From Phaeodactylibacter sp. (GTDB lineage: Bacteria > Bacteroidota > Bacteroidia > Chitinophagales > Saprospiraceae): a stretch of DNA of 64,000 nt. Where the stretch lies: positions 1 through 64,000 of the forward strand of contig NZ_JALEGS010000013.1 in NCBI RefSeq assembly GCF_022763345.1, given 5' to 3'. The position numbers and the translations under genes were made by a program. Positions within the stretch are counted from its first letter, which is position 1. Each line of letters opens with the position of its first letter. This document shows positions 61,462-64,000 of the stretch, one piece after another. The notes beneath the pieces were generated by a model that was not told the origin of the DNA, ran no database searches, and was given only the letters and a program-made list of their open reading frames with translations.

Positions 61462-62355
61462 ATGCGAACACTTTTAATCTGTGCGGGCTTTCTATTGCTC
61501 GCACCTGCCCTTTGGGGGCAAAAAATGTCGAACCCCTCGTTCGACCTATCTTCTGTTGCTTACGAGCAGCGTATTCCTTCCACTCCTGTTTCTTCAGTTA
61601 ATAAATCATTAACCAGGCCTCTGATCAGTGCGCACAGAGGTGGGCGCTTTATTGCCGGCTACCCGGAAAATGCATTGGAGACGTTCCAGTTCATTACCAA
61701 ACAAGCACCGGTGATTGTCGAGTGTGATGTGAATATGTCCGTCGACAGTATACTCTTCCTGCTCCACGACAATACACTGAACCGGACGACGACCGGCTGT
61801 GGACCGGCACAGGAGACGCTTTGGTCAGAAATACACCACCTTTTCCTAAAAGACGACTATGGCACCGTTACCCGTTACCACCCGCCCAGCCTGGAGGAGG
61901 TCCTGCATTGGGCAGGCAGAGGGCATCAGCTTACACTTGATGTGAAACGTGGTGTGCCTATTGAAAAAGTGGTGGAAACAGTGCGAAATATGGGCGCCAT
62001 TGATTACGCCTCCGTCATCACTTATAATTATGAGGATGCGCTTCGGGCTTATCTGGAAGACCCCCGAATCAGAATCTCCGTTAATATCCGCAATGAGCTG
62101 GAGCTTAAGCGCTATACGGATGGCCCTTTTAATCATAAAAACCTTATGGCTTTTACCGGCCTTACGGAGCGCCCAGCCTCCTTTTACCGGCAGCTCAAAG
62201 ATGCCGGTATCACAGTGATTGTCGGAACCATCGGCAACCTTGACCAAAGCGCTACTGCAAAAGGAGACCGGGTTTACCACCAACTCTTCAAAGCAGGAGC
62301 TGATATTCTGGCCACAGACCGTCCCCTGGCCGTACATAAAGCTTTCACGGACTGA
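61462..62355 (+). CDS. Secreted glycerophosphodiester phosphodiesterase
   Basis: A 297-residue GDPD-fold enzyme with a signal peptide (MRTLLICAGFLLLAPALWG). LISAHRGGRFIAGYPENALETF contains the catalytic His (AHRGG) and Glu/Asn (PEN), and LHDNTLNRTTTG contains the second His. It hydrolyses glycerophosphodiesters to glycerol-3-phosphate and alcohol in the periplasm. Full length and intact. Confidence 0.92.
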   Translation: MRTLLICAGFLLLAPALWGQKMSNPSFDLSSVAYEQRIPSTPVSSVNKSLTRPLISAHRGGRFIAGYPENALETFQFITKQAPVIVECDVNMSVDSILFLLHDNTLNRTTTGCGPAQETLWSEIHHLFLKDDYGTVTRYHPPSLEEVLHWAGRGHQLTLDVKRGVPIEKVVETVRNMGAIDYASVITYNYEDALRAYLEDPRIRISVNIRNELELKRYTDGPFNHKNLMAFTGLTERPASFYRQLKDAGITVIVGTIGNLDQSATAKGDRVYHQLFKAGADILATDRPLAVHKAFTD

Positions 62356-62367
62356 TCAATTTTGATT

Positions 62368-62425
62368 AAATTCATGAGGTTTGTACCGGTAGCCAAAGCT
62401 TCTATGGTTAAAACCTCATGAATTT
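62368..62425. terminator. Long inverted repeat between convergent GDPD and FKBP genes
   Basis: AAATTCATGAGGTTT (62368-62382) pairs perfectly over 15 bases with AAACCTCATGAATTT (62411-62425), with a 28-base loop. The position between convergent genes suggests a bidirectional terminator; the AT-rich stem could also serve as a protein-binding site. Confidence 0.55.
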
Positions 62426-62434
62426 CAACCTTGC

Positions 62435-62938
62435 TTATAGAAAGTTAACCAGCTCCACCTCAAATACAAGTATAGCGTATTCGGGTATGCCCTGTGCGAC
62501 GGGTCGGCTCCTGCCATCGTTAATGCCATAAGCTAAATTAGAGGGCACAAAAAACTTAATCTTTCCTCCCCTCTTGATCAGCGGGATCGCAATACGCCAG
62601 CCATCAATCGTTCTTGAAAGATCAAATAATTCAGCATCCCCATCCTCCGTTTCATCGAACACCGTTCCATCAAGCAAACTACCCTTGTAATGCACCAATA
62701 TCTGGGAATTAATCCTTGGAAATGAACTCCCCTCACCTTCCTCTTCAATAATGTAGTAAACGCCAAGCTCATGCCGCTCGGCATCTTCCATAAGGTTATT
62801 GGCCTCCAGGTAATCCACAATCGTAATTTCGTCCTCGTCCGAACGGTCTTCCTCCGGTACTCGTCCAAACTGCTGCCGCTCACAGCCTAATCCTAAAAGC
62901 ACAGTACCAGTCAGCAACAGAAAGAATAGCTTTTTCAT
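62435..62938 (-). CDS. FKBP-type peptidyl-prolyl isomerase, lipoprotein
   Basis: A 167-residue protein with a lipobox (MKKLFFLLLTGTVLLGLGC, acylated cysteine about residue 19), an acidic linker and an FKBP domain (VHYKGSLLDGTVFDET ... VPSNLAYGINDGRSRPVAQGIPEYAILVFEVELV). It catalyses cis-trans proline isomerisation at the periplasmic membrane face. The FKBP active-site Tyr, Phe and Asp positions look mostly intact. The ATG at 62938 is chosen as the one giving the lipobox. Confidence 0.9.
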   Translation of the reverse strand: MKKLFFLLLTGTVLLGLGCERQQFGRVPEEDRSDEDEITIVDYLEANNLMEDAERHELGVYYIIEEEGEGSSFPRINSQILVHYKGSLLDGTVFDETEDGDAELFDLSRTIDGWRIAIPLIKRGGKIKFFVPSNLAYGINDGRSRPVAQGIPEYAILVFEVELVNFL

Positions 62939-63135
62939 AGCTTGTATATTTGAGTTATTCGAGATTTGCCATGTTTCCAAGCGCAAAAAAAGGAAAAAAA
63001 CACGAACTCTGCGCCTGGACAAGCTAAAAACAACGTCCGCAACGTTACCTTAACTACTAACGTATAACGCCTTTATGTTCATTTTCGCGCCTTCATATAC
63101 GGTAAGTTCTTATATTACGCCAAACAGACGCAACC

Positions 63136-63771
63136 ATGAATGACAATTTTTGTGTATTCCTTGATGCGGGGCACGGGGGTGTGACACCCTCAGGGCAATA
63201 CACCACAGCACCGGGCAAACAGTTTCAGCATCAGCAGGGCCAGTTTCACAACGGCTCCTGGTTTTATGAAGGGGTATGGAACCGGACTTTGGTCGCCCGG
63301 GTCATTCAGAAACTTGATGTACTGGGCATTCGTTATCTGCCTGTTTACCACGAATATGTAGACTTCCCCCTACAGTACCGTGTTGATCAGGCCAACTGGT
63401 ACTACCGAAATTACCGGCGGGGCATTTTCCTGTCTACCCATGCCAATGCATCCGGGGTTGGCGCACGGGGGTATGAAATTTACACCTCCCCCGGCATCAC
63501 CGCTTCTGACCGTATTGCTGATACCCACTGGGGGCATGTCCGAGACCTACTGGGGGACCGCATCACGATGCGCACGGACCGGTCTGATGGAGATTACGAC
63601 AAGGAAGCCCGGTTCTATGTCCTGACCCGGACGGTAATGCCCGCGGTCTTAATTGAACACCTGTTTTTTGATAATTTTCAGGATGCCCAACTCCTCATGG
63701 ACCCTGAAATTGTGGACCGTTTTGCCGAAGCGCAGGTACGGACCATCATTGAATATATCAACAGTCTGTAG
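63136..63771 (+). CDS. N-acetylmuramoyl-L-alanine amidase (Amidase_3 type)
   Basis: A 211-residue zinc amidase that cuts the bond between muramic acid and the peptide of peptidoglycan. FLDAGHGG (Zn-His), YEGVWN (Glu), STHANAS (second His) and LIEHLFFDN (catalytic Glu) match the AmiC-type Amidase_3 fold. It lacks a visible signal peptide, so it may be cytoplasmic or exported by another route. Confidence 0.92.
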   Translation: MNDNFCVFLDAGHGGVTPSGQYTTAPGKQFQHQQGQFHNGSWFYEGVWNRTLVARVIQKLDVLGIRYLPVYHEYVDFPLQYRVDQANWYYRNYRRGIFLSTHANASGVGARGYEIYTSPGITASDRIADTHWGHVRDLLGDRITMRTDRSDGDYDKEARFYVLTRTVMPAVLIEHLFFDNFQDAQLLMDPEIVDRFAEAQVRTIIEYINSL

Positions 63772-63823
63772 CCCACGCCAACCGCAATCCAAAATTTCGT
63801 ATGGTCTTCCCATAACTTCTTTG

Positions 63824-63831
63824 TACTTTTG
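63824..63831 (+). promoter_or_regulatory. -7 promoter element for the last (partial) gene
   Basis: TACTTTTG matches TAnnTTTG exactly, about 60 bases before the ATG at 63891. Confidence 0.5.
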
Positions 63832-63890
63832 AATCTTATCGCTGTGGTAACAACCTGGCGGTAAACGAAGAAGACAAAGAACATAATCCT

Positions 63891-64000
63891 ATGAAACTTA
63901 AGCTTTTACTCCCCGCTCTGAGCTTATGCCTGTTGCAATGGTTCAGTACGGATGCTCAATCCGGCCCAACAACCAACGCCACGGTTCAGCTCTCGCCGCC
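63891..64000 (+). CDS. Secreted protein, N-terminus only
   Basis: A gene begins at the ATG at 63891 and leaves the window after 36 codons. The start encodes a signal peptide (MKLKLLLPALSLCLLQWFSTDAQ) followed by Ser/Thr/Pro-rich sequence (SGPTTNATVQLSPP). Its family cannot be told from this fragment. Confidence 0.7.
   Translation, partial: MKLKLLLPALSLCLLQWFSTDAQSGPTTNATVQLSP

Noticed and set aside
1..64000. CRISPR array, prophage or rRNA operon
   Set aside because: No regular repeats with spacers, phage structural genes or rRNA sequence were seen on either strand.

Overview
The window looks like a chromosomal segment of a marine or aquatic Bacteroidota, most likely class Saprospiria (Lewinella/Phaeodactylibacter-like). 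This is inferred from type IX secretion C-terminal domains (gliding-motility CHU_C type and the Por-type sorting tail), a PorP/SprF protein with an OmpA/TPR partner, an Oar-like TonB-dependent receptor, TAnnTTTG promoter elements (for example at 8872, 12032, 15697, 33567, 57669 and 63824) and moderately GC-rich coding sequence. No rRNA, CRISPR array, prophage or replication origin was seen. One tRNA (His) is present.

Layout. 1-1817: the end of an IS3-type insertion sequence, a secreted-protein gene broken by an in-frame TAG and cut off by the IS, then a gene-free stretch holding a palindromic 190-base element. 1818-8840: a full suf iron-sulfur assembly operon (sufB, C, D, S, E, T and an Rrf2 regulator) with a two-gene PIN-type toxin-antitoxin module wedged between sufS and sufE. 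8902-19231: nucleoside hydrolase, a cNMP-binding/AlbA_2 fusion, a small protein resembling an effector-associated domain, a DEAD-box helicase with a long leader, alpha-glucan phosphorylase and secreted proteins. 19287-23338 (minus strand): a tight operon of family 2 glycosyltransferase, aldo/keto reductase, FAD oxidoreductase and arginine deiminase. 24866-29887 (minus strand): an NAD-linked group 3d [NiFe] hydrogenase operon in which subunits are fused (HoxE-HoxF and HoxU-HoxY), followed by hoxH and its maturation protease.

29999-48860: mixed housekeeping and envelope genes: ArnT-type glycosyltransferase, Uma2 protein, lipoprotein, tRNA-His, free-Met-R-sulfoxide reductase, rsgA, LOG protein, coaE, PorP/SprF with OmpA/TPR, a YceI-porin-YceI group preceded by two Crp/Fnr-like palindromes, an S9 peptidase, a DsbA-like protein and an ABC permease group. 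48962-51090: fructose-bisphosphatase followed by an AT-rich island with an orphan antitoxin-like gene and a MazEF pair behind a perfect palindromic operator. 51285-64000: an HdrD/HdrE-like iron-sulfur electron-transfer pair, a phosphoribosyltransferase, a patatin, a large cupredoxin-type secreted protein with an internal duplication, a highly codon-biased TonB-dependent receptor, GDPD, an FKBP lipoprotein, an amidase and the start of another secreted protein.

The best candidates for something unusual are the toxin-antitoxin insertion inside suf, the compact fused hydrogenase, the cNMP-AlbA_2 and effector-associated-domain genes near 10-12 kb, and the glycosyltransferase/reductase/oxidoreductase/deiminase operon. 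None is proven novel by sequence alone.
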